NCBI GenBank assembly: GCA_017515465.1
Contig: JAFWFV010000021.1
Location: 1-64,000 of the forward strand
Length of the DNA: 64,000 nucleotides
Reading direction: 5' to 3'
Source: Clostridiales bacterium
Lineage (GTDB): Bacteria; Bacillota; Clostridia; Saccharofermentanales; Saccharofermentanaceae
Part shown: positions 17,204 to 26,515 of the stretch, in pieces
Numbering within the stretch: the stretch's first letter is position 1
How the letters are laid out: each line of letters begins with the position of its first letter
Position numbers and translations under genes: made by a program
The notes under the pieces: generated by a model
Database searches by the model: none
The model's input: only the letters and a program-made list of their open reading frames with translations
Told to the model about the DNA's origin: nothing

Positions 17204-18110
17204 CAGACATTTCCTTATCAGAACCTGATGCACCGTTCCCTTTCCTGGGGGACGGTGTTTTTTTACGTTTGATGTGGGATCCGACGATCTCGTTGACGTC
17301 GCTTATTGTAACGAATGCCGAGCCGTCAGTATCGTTAATGATCTTCTTGATGGTAGATACCTCGATCCTGGTAACGACGCAGTAGAGGACTGTCTTCTTG
17401 CCTGACGAGATCCGGCCTCTGCCCTCGATGGCCGTACATGTCCTGCCCAGCCTGGTGTGGATCGCATCGGCGATCTCCTCAGCCTGGTCGGTTATGATCA
17501 TTACAGACTTTGCCTGCTCCATGCCGTGTTCGATTATGTCTATTACCTTGGATGTGATGAAATATGTAAGAAGGCTGTAGAGCGCCCTGTCAATACCGAA
17601 CAATATGCCCGCTGCACCATAGATGACGATGTTGAATCCAAGGACTATCTGACCTACCGACAGGTCAGTCTTCCTGCTCATGATGAGCGCCACAGTCTCA
17701 GTCCCGTCCAGGCAGCCGCCGTTCTTGAGGATAAGGCCTACGCCGATGCCCAGCAGAACGCCTCCGAAAGCTACGACCAGGATCTCTTTGTCAGTTATTG
17801 CCTCCATATTCTCGAATATGCCGAGCATGAAGGAAAAGACCAGCATCGCAAATACTGACTTGCTGAGGAATAACTTTCCCAGCCTCTTATAGCCTATCCA
17901 CAGGAAAGGGATGTTGATCAGTATGGTGAGCACTCCCAGCGGGATGGGAACGTACTTGCTGACGATCATGGAGACACCTACGACGCCTCCGTCCAGGATC
18001 GTAAAGGGAACCAGGAATTCCTCCAGCGCAAAAGCCGCGATGGTAGCGCCCACCGCCAGCAAAAAGAAAGGGATTATGTAGTGTCTGATTATCCTGTCAG
18101 CCTTGCTCAT
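17172..18110 (-). CDS. YitT/DUF2179 family membrane protein
   Basis: A 312-residue protein with about five to six membrane helices (about 12-200), including the family signature FTILDGGVVGVSMIVS and NGGCLDGTETVALIMS, followed by the cytoplasmic C-terminal DUF2179 domain (about 205-275: SVMIITDQAEEIADAIHTRL, GRGRISSGKKTVLYCVVTR). The tail after 280 is basic and Ser/Pro-rich, and its DNA doubles as a terminator for the opposing gene. It overlaps the end of the tip adhesin gene by 14 nt, so it is read from the pilus transcript. Function of the family is poorly known. Confidence 0.87.
   Translation of the reverse strand: MSKADRIIRHYIIPFFLLAVGATIAAFALEEFLVPFTILDGGVVGVSMIVSKYVPIPLGVLTILINIPFLWIGYKRLGKLFLSKSVFAMLVFSFMLGIFENMEAITDKEILVVAFGGVLLGIGVGLILKNGGCLDGTETVALIMSRKTDLSVGQIVLGFNIVIYGAAGILFGIDRALYSLLTYFITSKVIDIIEHGMEQAKSVMIITDQAEEIADAIHTRLGRTCTAIEGRGRISSGKKTVLYCVVTRIEVSTIKKIINDTDGSAFVTISDVNEIVGSHIKRKKTPSPRKGNGASGSDKEMSVSPASEHSQK
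17231..17264 (+). terminator. Plus-strand terminator inside the yitT-like coding sequence
   Basis: Just after the CPBP stop, CACCGTTCCC (17231-17240) pairs with a G-rich arm ending ACGGTG (17257), followed by seven T residues. It lies within the 3' coding part of the opposing YitT-like gene, encoding its Lys/Pro-rich tail. Confidence 0.8.
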
Positions 18111-21100
18111 CGTCAGATATTCTTCTTCTGTAGTTTCTGAAGAAGTTTATCACAATGCCCGCGATAAGTGCAACAAAGGCACTTATCAGAAGATTGACAG
18201 ATGTCTTGACGCCCGTGGGGATAACGGTGCCCAGCGTGTTTGTAAAATCTATGCTCATAGTGTCGTCTAATACGCCCATTACCGTCTTGCCCTGCTGCTC
18301 AGCACCGCCGTCGATGCTGTAGGTGGTCTGATACTGATCATCCAGTTCGGTGATCGTATATGTCGTACCCACGGGAAGTGTAACCGACATGCTCTGGTCA
18401 TGTGACAGATAGAACTGTCCCTTACCATCACTGTCGAGATCTATGGTCTCAGTCCTGCCGTCGTTATATGTTACATCGATGCTGTTCAGGATGTTGCCGT
18501 TGGCATCGGTAAGGGTAACCTCGAATTCGAAGAACTTGTCCCTGCTGCCCATATTGCCCTGAACGGTCTTGCTGATGGTCATTACCTCACCGTCTGACGA
18601 ATTCTCGATACTCATGACATACGTCATATGTCCGTCTGTCAGATCGGAATCCAGGTCAACATCGGAATAAAGGCTGTTCAGCACAACGCCGCCGGTACTG
18701 CTTATGGTGAACCTGACGTAATGAGTCAGCTTGTTGTAGGATGCCGGAGGCGTGATCTCCCTGAGCTCATATGTGCCCTCAGGCAGGGTGTTGTCGATAC
18801 CCGGGATCACACCGTCAGGTCCTGAAACGAGATCCTCATAACCCGGCATGGGGTTATAGTTGATCATGGTAACATTTCCAACCGTGATCTGCTTGTGAAG
18901 CGCAAAATGTGCACCTGCCAGAGGATTTGTTCCGTCCGTCTTTACAGCGGTCAGAGTATAAGGAATGTTCTTAATCGTAAGATCCTTGTCAGCTCCGTCA
19001 TCTTCAACATCCAGATCACCGAAATCACTGTCGCCTGCTACTACGAACTGGCCTCCTTCTATCATGATCTCGATGGATTCAGTCGGGCAGTAATAACCTG
19101 CAGGCGTCTTGATCTCAGTAAGATAATAAGTGACGCCTTCGTTGAGATATGCTTTTGTGATGTTGCCGTCGCTGTCGGATGTAAACGTCTTTCTGTAAGT
19201 TCCGTCTGCAGAAACGAGTGTGAACGTGGCATCGGCCAGAGGGGTATTTCCATCCCATGAATATTTGAGGAGCTTGAGTCCCGGTCTGTCATTGGTGGTC
19301 GTATCCACCCTGATGTTGGAACCGTCCAATACACTTCCCGTATCATATGAAACGGTATAAGTCTGAGTGCCGGGAGCGTCAGCTCCGATCATCTTTCCTC
19401 CGACATCGATCGTATCACCTTCATCAAGGCATCTGATATCTGAACTGTCTACCGTTACGACGCCTTCACTATCAACAGTATACGCGCCGGTAAGTTCAAC
19501 CTCCCTGATCACGTAATCATCGAGGGTCAATCCTGTCTGGAGAGTCTGGAAATACCAGTAGGATGTCTTCTGCTTTGTGCTTACGCGGTGCACGGTACCG
19601 TCGATCAGGTCCAGAGCAGAACCATTCTTTGTATAGACTGCAAAGAAGATGTCATCATGGTTTACCATGTAGTCAGCATCAGTCCACACCTTGTTGACAC
19701 GCAGACCGTATCCCTTGAGGTTATTTACGACGACCAGAGGATCCTTTTCTTCTACGATCTCACCTGCAACGGGATCTAAGGAAGTTTCATGTGACGTATC
19801 ACCGTCATCCTGATAGTAGTAATAATCTCTTCTGGAGTAGCCGTCAGGGACTTCATTGTCTCTCTCCTCCACCATAAAGTGGGAACCGACCATCAGGCCC
19901 CTTACCTCGATGTAGTATCCGGCAGGGATCTTGGAGATGGAACCGTTCATTGACGTCTGGAAACTAATGCTCTGCTTAGTATCAGCATCAAGAGACGAGA
20001 AATCACTGGTGCCTATGGAGATAAATCTCTGGGTTGCCGAATCCCATCTGCAGTAGTTGCCGTTCTCATCCTTGACATGATATGTATACATATTCGCAGG
20101 ATACTGACCTTTGTTTGCTTCGGTGATCTCTCCGTCGTATTCACCTGCCAGGTAGAGCCTGAAGTTAAAGGGTGTCTGATCGTCTTCATAATCAAGTTCG
20201 GTTACGCCGTCTTCCTTGTACAGCTGCTTGCGGATGTTGAGCGTCTTTACGGCATCAGGATCCACCTCGTTAACGTACTTAACGTTGGAACGGTCTTCTG
20301 CAGTCTCATAATCAATGCCGTAATTGCTCCTTCCTGTGCTGGTGCCGGTTTGATCGGGAGCGATCTCAACACCGTTAACATAGACCTTGCTGTAGATCAG
20401 GTCATTGACACCGCACTCGACTACCTTATAGGAGATCGCATCTGAAGGGAAGCTGATCTCGCACTCCTCCCCTGGCTTCAGGAAGAATACGTCCTGGTAC
20501 GTTACACCGTCAAGCACAAATTCAGGATCGAAGGTTACGGCCCTGTTCGTGCCTCTGTACTTAACGCTGATGTTAAGAGGATCGTTGTTATTCAGGAGAT
20601 GTGCCTCAGCTTCTGTCTCACCTTCCTTGAGATAGTAGATCTGATAAGGGAACTGGGCCATTACAGTATCAGGCAGATCCGCACCGTCCAGCTCCTTGCC
20701 GAGAACGACAGTGCCGGGCGTAACAGAGGACTGGTTGAATTTCATGTGGAGATTCGAAGCACCTCCGCCTCTCTCCATATAGAATATCTTCATCTTATGA
20801 GTCGTATATTCCTTGAATACATACTGACCGGATTTGTTCAGAGTGAAGATCTCGTCAACATAAGCCTGCGCCTCTGCATCAGTGTGGTCGCGGCCTTTGT
20901 AATTGTTATAAAAGATATCTCTCAAGTATGACTTTTGACCATTCACTTCAACTTCACCCGTAGCATAGTTGACGGTGCCCTTCAATGCGCTGTGGACTCC
21001 TCCAAGATCTATTACCAGCTCGCCGTCAACGTAGAGCCAGAAGTCATCATCTCCAGTGAATTCATAGATGATGTCATGATCCCAGTCATCAAGTCCGTCA

Positions 21101-23922
21101 GGAGTCTGGATAAAAGACGTACTGAGCTCAACGCCAAAGTAGTAATCCGCTGTCTGTCCGTCGTGCTCGACTTTGTAGAGTCTCTCATTCTTACGGGGAT
21201 CAGTATCGGGAAGTATGCCGTCGTTTTCGTGACCGGTAGCTGTACTGGCACCCATTCCATACAGGTTATACGGGTTTTTGGAAGCAAAAACTCCGGGAAC
21301 GATCGTGTTAAAGGGCAGGAACTGTCCATGCTTCAAAGTGTTTTTTGATGAACTGTCAGTGGTGCCCAGTTCCTGATATACGGTGAAATCAGTCCTCGGG
21401 TTTCCGTCCTGATCTACGAGCGTTGCAAAGCTCTGGGTACTGTCATACTCAAAATAACCCGTTGCGTTATGCGTTGATTCCACAAACAGATGGTTTACAT
21501 CATATGCATTAGTATAAAGCTGTCCCAATGAGATGCCGGTTTCAGTTGATACCGGGTATCCGTCATTGCCCAGATTGGTTGACAGCAGTCCGGCTGTGTA
21601 TCCGGTAGCAGTAAATGCAGTAACACCGATCACATTATGTTGTTCAATGGTCGATGTGCATCCCGTGTATTTAGACGTAGCGCCGTTATAATCGACTATC
21701 TTCATCTCGATGCCGTACAGGGAATTATCAACAGTATCGACAGTGTGAAGTGCACTTGCGGGATCCTCTGATACATCCTGGATTATTGCAAAATAGAAGT
21801 CTGCAGCATCGTAGAATGAATCGGAAACGATACTCCCACCCTCTGTCTTCAGACCTGCATATGAATAATTGGTATCATCCCACGCAACGATGGTTGAATA
21901 ATAGTTATCGTATTTTCTGCCGTTCAGGTTGATGCCTATTATGTCATCCGACAGTATCTGGCCATTCGTGATCTGAGGTGCCATGTACTTCTGGGAATAC
22001 TCGTTATAGAGCTCATAGTATCCGTTCTCGTTATCCTTATCCGTAGAGGATTCATCCCAGTAATAGATCGTGAAGTCCCACAGCAGCGTGTTGAGCCTGG
22101 ATCCTGCCCACTGGAGAACGTCACCGCTCTCATAGCATCTCATGAGAGTTCCGTCATGGTCGACTGCGTAATATTCATAACGCTTCATCAGATCATTCCA
22201 TACACGGGTATATACGATTACCTTGGATCCGGATCCGAGATGCTCAGTATCGGATACGCTGATCTTCTGTGCGGAATAGATGACAAAGTCCTCATTGACA
22301 AGTTCGGAAGGTTCTACAAATTCCAGATAATGGTTTGCCGCACTGGCATCCTTTGTGGACTTGAAACCGTTGGCATTGCCGCATGTTACCGAATAACCTC
22401 CGGAAACAAGCCTGAACTGACCCTCAAAAGCACTTCCTTCGGCACCGGGAACCACCTTGATCAATGATGCATCATTAAAGTTGTCCGTCATGGTCATTCC
22501 GGAAGATGTGAGCTGCAGATACTTAGTCCTGCCGTTAACCTTTGTCGAAAGCCTGTAAGAGTCTTTGTCTGCTGCCCTGAATGTCCAGAACGATATGTCA
22601 TTTTCCTGTGTGACATATACCCTGCGGCCGTCACCTGATACGGGATCTTTACGTACTACGGCAGATGCTGAATTGAGTTCGGTCGTGTTTCTGGCAGTAC
22701 CCATCATCGCGTAGCCGTTGAGGCTATTGCTGTAGTTAACGAGACCATATGTCTTGCCGTTGAGTTTATACGGGTCGAGAGGCAGATCCAGAGAATCAAC
22801 ATAGGTAAAGCTCATCTGGCTGTTAGCAGCATTATTCTTATCGGTATAAAGCCTGATTCCATTTCCACCGTTGGAATGCTGGAGCCATTTGTTCTCCCCT
22901 GATACTTTGATATAAAACTTCGAATCGCCGGCCTGTTCAAATTCAAAGACCGTTCCACCGCTTGTGACTAGATCTACCAGATTATCGGACGTATTCTTCA
23001 GATACTTCTTTTCCGTTCCCACGTTTGTACAGATGTAGAACTTGGGCTTATCGCCTGACAGATCTACTGATTCGAGATAGAAACCGGATGCGGTCGTGAT
23101 ATTAGATGTCTCTGTCAGTGCGTTTTTATCGTTTACGGAATTGGTTGCATATCTATTGCTATACGATATAACAATAAAGTCTTCTTCGGTCAGAGTCTTG
23201 AGTTCATCTGTATCGGCAACCTGTTTAGGTGTAATTACTGCAGGCCTGGGACCGTCTACGACTGCATAAACGGAAAATCCTTCTGCATCGAATGAGACCT
23301 CTGTTCCGCCGTTTTCCGTAATACCGGATATGTCGACGACTGATGCTTCTGATTCGTTGTTGATATGTACGACATTAACATCGCTGTTAAGAGAACTGTT
23401 AAGGGAGATCGTAACGGCGACTGACGTGCCTTCCGCAGGTTCCATCTCCGATCCGTCCTTCATGAGGGAAATGTCAAAGAACCTGGCTGTTCCTATCTCG
23501 GGATTGCCGAGAGCATCGGATGTGAGACCCAGGTATTCATCGTAAACGTCACCTGCAGGTATCTCGCTTACGACCAGATCCAGGTCAGAAGGAAGCCCTG
23601 TCCCGGGACCGTAGGACACGTTGACACTGTAATCAGAGCCATTGAAGATGAGGTCAGTCTGTGTCTGAGCCTCAGTTTCATTCTCAGGTTCCTGAGGTAT
23701 TGCCGTAGGTGTGGGAACAGGCGTGACTTCAGGCATCTGCTCTTCATCTGTTTCCTGCTCTTCACCGTCTGCAGGACCTTCCTGTTCTGCCGTTGTCTCT
23801 TCCGTTACCTCCTCAGTTTCAGCTATCTCCTCAGCGATAACTGCTGCATTCGGTGCGAACACCGTTACGATATTGGCTGCTGCCAGGAGCGCACAAAGGA
23901 ATACACGTATCTTCTTACTCAT
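18097..23922 (-). CDS. Pilus tip adhesin: fibro-slime, CnaB-type and pilin isopeptide domains
   Basis: A 1941-residue secreted surface protein. Seen: signal peptide (about 1-31), Glu/Thr/Pro-rich linker (to about 95), beta-trefoil-like repeats (about 245-550, with KYLKNTSD, KWLQHSNGG, KYLQLTSSG), a fibro-slime/PA14-like region around residue 960 (DDDFWLYVDGELVIDLGG), several CnaB/SpaA-type domains (about 1225, 1400, 1550, 1655; EIKTPAGYY, EITPPASYN), and a final FctA-type isopeptide domain (VQGNMGSRDKFFEFEV, about 1780). It ends IPTGVKTS, a hydrophobic helix and RNYRRR, a sorting signal like that of the major pilin. Last pilus gene, preceded by AAGGAG. The ligand is unknown. Confidence 0.88.
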   Translation of the reverse strand: MSKKIRVFLCALLAAANIVTVFAPNAAVIAEEIAETEEVTEETTAEQEGPADGEEQETDEEQMPEVTPVPTPTAIPQEPENETEAQTQTDLIFNGSDYSVNVSYGPGTGLPSDLDLVVSEIPAGDVYDEYLGLTSDALGNPEIGTARFFDISLMKDGSEMEPAEGTSVAVTISLNSSLNSDVNVVHINNESEASVVDISGITENGGTEVSFDAEGFSVYAVVDGPRPAVITPKQVADTDELKTLTEEDFIVISYSNRYATNSVNDKNALTETSNITTASGFYLESVDLSGDKPKFYICTNVGTEKKYLKNTSDNLVDLVTSGGTVFEFEQAGDSKFYIKVSGENKWLQHSNGGNGIRLYTDKNNAANSQMSFTYVDSLDLPLDPYKLNGKTYGLVNYSNSLNGYAMMGTARNTTELNSASAVVRKDPVSGDGRRVYVTQENDISFWTFRAADKDSYRLSTKVNGRTKYLQLTSSGMTMTDNFNDASLIKVVPGAEGSAFEGQFRLVSGGYSVTCGNANGFKSTKDASAANHYLEFVEPSELVNEDFVIYSAQKISVSDTEHLGSGSKVIVYTRVWNDLMKRYEYYAVDHDGTLMRCYESGDVLQWAGSRLNTLLWDFTIYYWDESSTDKDNENGYYELYNEYSQKYMAPQITNGQILSDDIIGINLNGRKYDNYYSTIVAWDDTNYSYAGLKTEGGSIVSDSFYDAADFYFAIIQDVSEDPASALHTVDTVDNSLYGIEMKIVDYNGATSKYTGCTSTIEQHNVIGVTAFTATGYTAGLLSTNLGNDGYPVSTETGISLGQLYTNAYDVNHLFVESTHNATGYFEYDSTQSFATLVDQDGNPRTDFTVYQELGTTDSSSKNTLKHGQFLPFNTIVPGVFASKNPYNLYGMGASTATGHENDGILPDTDPRKNERLYKVEHDGQTADYYFGVELSTSFIQTPDGLDDWDHDIIYEFTGDDDFWLYVDGELVIDLGGVHSALKGTVNYATGEVEVNGQKSYLRDIFYNNYKGRDHTDAEAQAYVDEIFTLNKSGQYVFKEYTTHKMKIFYMERGGGASNLHMKFNQSSVTPGTVVLGKELDGADLPDTVMAQFPYQIYYLKEGETEAEAHLLNNNDPLNISVKYRGTNRAVTFDPEFVLDGVTYQDVFFLKPGEECEISFPSDAISYKVVECGVNDLIYSKVYVNGVEIAPDQTGTSTGRSNYGIDYETAEDRSNVKYVNEVDPDAVKTLNIRKQLYKEDGVTELDYEDDQTPFNFRLYLAGEYDGEITEANKGQYPANMYTYHVKDENGNYCRWDSATQRFISIGTSDFSSLDADTKQSISFQTSMNGSISKIPAGYYIEVRGLMVGSHFMVEERDNEVPDGYSRRDYYYYQDDGDTSHETSLDPVAGEIVEEKDPLVVVNNLKGYGLRVNKVWTDADYMVNHDDIFFAVYTKNGSALDLIDGTVHRVSTKQKTSYWYFQTLQTGLTLDDYVIREVELTGAYTVDSEGVVTVDSSDIRCLDEGDTIDVGGKMIGADAPGTQTYTVSYDTGSVLDGSNIRVDTTTNDRPGLKLLKYSWDGNTPLADATFTLVSADGTYRKTFTSDSDGNITKAYLNEGVTYYLTEIKTPAGYYCPTESIEIMIEGGQFVVAGDSDFGDLDVEDDGADKDLTIKNIPYTLTAVKTDGTNPLAGAHFALHKQITVGNVTMINYNPMPGYEDLVSGPDGVIPGIDNTLPEGTYELREITPPASYNKLTHYVRFTISSTGGVVLNSLYSDVDLDSDLTDGHMTYVMSIENSSDGEVMTISKTVQGNMGSRDKFFEFEVTLTDANGNILNSIDVTYNDGRTETIDLDSDGKGQFYLSHDQSMSVTLPVGTTYTITELDDQYQTTYSIDGGAEQQGKTVMGVLDDTMSIDFTNTLGTVIPTGVKTSVNLLISAFVALIAGIVINFFRNYRRRISDDEQG

Positions 23923-24508
23923 ACGTATTCTCCTTTCTGCGTATCAGGACAATGACTGTGATCATTCCCGATATTGCAAAAGCAGTAACTGCAAGTGTGA
24001 TCATGGGTCTTACATCTTCACCGGTTGCCACGATGGATCCTGAGCCGGAATCTGCAGCCTTGTTTACGAAGCAGATCTCAGTGGGCTTTAATAATCCTCC
24101 GTTGGACAGGACGACCTGATAATCCAGATTGCCGAGATCATCGGATGTTACGAACAAAGTTGCAGTGAACTTCGTCTTGTCGTAGATGATCTTGGAGTTA
24201 TTACCCGTACGTTCATATACCTTATATGAATATGTGCCGGGTTCGTCGATCACCACATTGATGTTCCTGGTACCGTATGCCATTGTTATGACATCACTCT
24301 CAGGAGCAGGTGAGTCAGATGTCTCCTGCTCTACGATGACATAGTAGTTGCCCTCACCGGATACGCCTGCATTCTTGAGCGTTACGGGGATCTCCGCCGT
24401 TACCGGAGTATATGTGAATCCTGCTGATACCGGGAAAACAATGAAAAGGAGGACAGCACATAATAAAGCTGCCGCTATAAGCATTCTTACGACTGACTTA
24501 GCATTCAT
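23915..24508 (-). CDS. Minor/basal pilin with single FctA-type domain
   Basis: A 197-residue secreted protein: signal peptide (about 1-30), one Spy0128/FctA-like beta-domain (EIPVTLKNAG, then EPGTYSYKVYERTGN and FTATLFVTSDD), then an atypical sorting region with VATGEDVRP, a membrane helix and RRKE tail. The size and place beside the class B sortase match the minor pilin FctB of streptococcal FCT loci, which anchors the shaft to the wall. The usual LP or IP before xTG is absent, so the anchoring enzyme is uncertain. Overlaps the tip adhesin by 8 nt. Confidence 0.8.
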   Translation of the reverse strand: MNAKSVVRMLIAAALLCAVLLFIVFPVSAGFTYTPVTAEIPVTLKNAGVSGEGNYYVIVEQETSDSPAPESDVITMAYGTRNINVVIDEPGTYSYKVYERTGNNSKIIYDKTKFTATLFVTSDDLGNLDYQVVLSNGGLLKPTEICFVNKAADSGSGSIVATGEDVRPMITLAVTAFAISGMITVIVLIRRKENTYE

Positions 24509-24529
24509 AAGGCTGTCCTCCTTTCATCA

Positions 24530-25222
24530 TCAATTTTCCAAAATATAAGCAAATACTACTGTTCTCGTTGTCGAGTCAGCAGATGCGCAGGTTGACAGGC
24601 AAAGGATCCTGCCATCCGTGCTTAAACCCTGTTCTTCGAGGAATCGGAATAATTCCTCACTTCTGTCCGTACTAAAGACCTTCTCGTCTTTGGCATCAGC
24701 TGTCATGGCATAGAAGATCTTAAGTCCGTATCTGGTCTTGCCGTCCCTGCCCACCAGGAGCTCTCCCCTGTCATGGGATCTCAGGTAGGAATCATCCAGA
24801 TACTCGTCCAGGGCACCGAACATTGCTCCGTATTCCATATGGTGCCCGTAAATAATGGAATAACTGTCTGAAAAGTCTGATGAATTCCTGCTGTCCAGGA
24901 AGATGCTGCCGGAAAGTGAATACTCACCGTAGGGGTTGAGGTTTAGATAATCCGTATTCGTAGCTCCCTGCATGACGGGATAATCGATGTTCGTATCGAA
25001 GATCGTGATCCATCCCACCATATCTGATGATATGGGAGACTCATCGATCGTGTCCGCATTCACCTGATCAGGCTTGAACCTGAGGAATGAATCGTCACCT
25101 GCCCGGTCGAACACAAACCATGTGTCGTACATGGCATATATGACGACCAGCAGCGCCATTACGAACACTGCGAACATCGTCTTCTCGTAGATGTCATTCA
25201 TGACCTTCCAGAACTTTTTCAT
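24530..25222 (-). CDS. Class B sortase, pilus polymerase
   Basis: A 230-residue membrane-anchored transpeptidase with an N-terminal helix (about 17-33). Catalytic residues are visible: His in IIYGHHMEYGAMF, Cys in LCLSTCAS and Arg in TTRTVVFA. The class B pattern (DYPVMQGATNTDYLNLN, GSIFLDSRNS) matches SrtB/SrtC2 enzymes. In S. pyogenes FCT-3 loci the class B enzyme SrtC2 joins pilins with a QVPTG-type signal; here the substrates end in IPTG. It lies 9 nt after the major pilin without a clear Shine-Dalgarno, suggesting coupling. Confidence 0.92.
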   Translation of the reverse strand: MKKFWKVMNDIYEKTMFAVFVMALLVVIYAMYDTWFVFDRAGDDSFLRFKPDQVNADTIDESPISSDMVGWITIFDTNIDYPVMQGATNTDYLNLNPYGEYSLSGSIFLDSRNSSDFSDSYSIIYGHHMEYGAMFGALDEYLDDSYLRSHDRGELLVGRDGKTRYGLKIFYAMTADAKDEKVFSTDRSEELFRFLEEQGLSTDGRILCLSTCASADSTTRTVVFAYILEN

Positions 25223-25231
25223 ATAGAAAAG

Positions 25232-26473
25232 TTACTCGGCATCAGCCTCAGCAGCTTCCTCAGCCTTGCGCTTTGCAGACCTTACTGCAAAGAATACAAC
25301 GCCTGCCAGTACGACAACACCAACGATCGCTACGGGAGCTACGCTCATCAGGATACCCGTGGGAATGATGCCGTCTCTGGTATTGGTGAAACCTGTCTTG
25401 ACGTCTGCAGTTGAGATCGCGCCGTTTGTTCTGTCGTTAAAGTTGAGAGAAGATGCACCTGATGTGGACTTGTAATCCTCTGCCTCCTCTGAAACAGTGT
25501 ATTCCGCATCTACGGGGAGACCACAGATGACAAAATGCTGTCCGTGCTGCAGATAGAAGTCCTGTGTGATCTTGCCGGATGCTGCTGTAAGTTCAGCGGG
25601 CTGTGTTACATCAGCAGTAATGCATGTTGTAGCAGCATTGGGGTTAGCAGAGATAGAAGCATCTGCATTTCCGTATGTTGCATCAGTTGTTGCACCATCG
25701 TACTTGACTGTGAACTTTGTTCCGTCTACAAGGCCTGTAACTTCTACATGGATCTTGAAGTACTTGTCTCTGGAGCCCTGGTTGCCTGTTACGGTCTTAC
25801 CTACCCAGAGATTGTGTGTTCCGTATGTGTTGGTATATCCGTCGCTCTTGTCTGCTACAGGTGCGTTTGTGGTCGCAACATCACCGGAACCGTTATTGGC
25901 ACCTGCTGCGGGAGCATCTGTTCCCGTATGGAGAACATAGCTGGATACTGCGAGTACACCTGATCCGTTGTCAGTAACGTAAACATCAAGAGTCCTGGCA
26001 GGAGTTGGATCGATATTCATACCGGGGATCGTGGTATTTGCCTCGGTAATGATGTATCTGTAGATACCGGGCTCATCAAAACTTACTTTAGTCAGATCGA
26101 CTGTTACCACTTTCTTGACATAACCCTGTCCGGCTTCAATTATATTGTCTCTGTCACCATCTGCAACAGTAGAGCTCAGTGTCTCACTTGCTGCAAAGGA
26201 TGCAGGAGTAACAGTTACCTTGTTTGCGTCAGGTCCTGCGAGGACCTCCATCTTACCTGATTCAGCAGGGATAGCTGTGCCTGCTGCTACGGTGAAACTA
26301 AATACTGAAGCAGGGATCTGCGCATCGAGATCTGCTACCAGATACTTCTTGAAGGTAGTTGTTGTGCCTGCTACAGGTGTGTAGGCATTTGCTGCTGCCG
26401 CAGGAACTACCACTGCCGCCGCCATGACGGCCGTTACCAGCACCGCTGATAACTTTTTCCAAATCGTTTTCAT
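25232..26473 (-). CDS. Major pilin, two FctA/Spy0128-type isopeptide domains
   Basis: A 413-residue shaft subunit. Seen: signal peptide ending near AAAANA (about residue 30), an N-terminal domain (about 31-195) with TTTFKKYLV and EPGIYRYIITEAN, a C-terminal domain (about 225-370) with VGKTVTGNQGSRDKYFKIHVEV, and the sorting signal IPTGILMSVAP, hydrophobic helix and KRK tail. The last part closely resembles the S. pyogenes T3 pilin ending EVPTGVAMTVAP. Intramolecular Lys-Asn isopeptide bonds are expected from the family. The mature protein is very rich in Thr/Ala and nearly Cys-free. Confidence 0.9.
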   Translation of the reverse strand: MKTIWKKLSAVLVTAVMAAAVVVPAAAANAYTPVAGTTTTFKKYLVADLDAQIPASVFSFTVAAGTAIPAESGKMEVLAGPDANKVTVTPASFAASETLSSTVADGDRDNIIEAGQGYVKKVVTVDLTKVSFDEPGIYRYIITEANTTIPGMNIDPTPARTLDVYVTDNGSGVLAVSSYVLHTGTDAPAAGANNGSGDVATTNAPVADKSDGYTNTYGTHNLWVGKTVTGNQGSRDKYFKIHVEVTGLVDGTKFTVKYDGATTDATYGNADASISANPNAATTCITADVTQPAELTAASGKITQDFYLQHGQHFVICGLPVDAEYTVSEEAEDYKSTSGASSLNFNDRTNGAISTADVKTGFTNTRDGIIPTGILMSVAPVAIVGVVVLAGVVFFAVRSAKRKAEEAAEADAE

Positions 26474-26515
26474 GCTTTTTCCTCCTTATATTTTGAAAAA
26501 TCTTGGAAAACTAAG

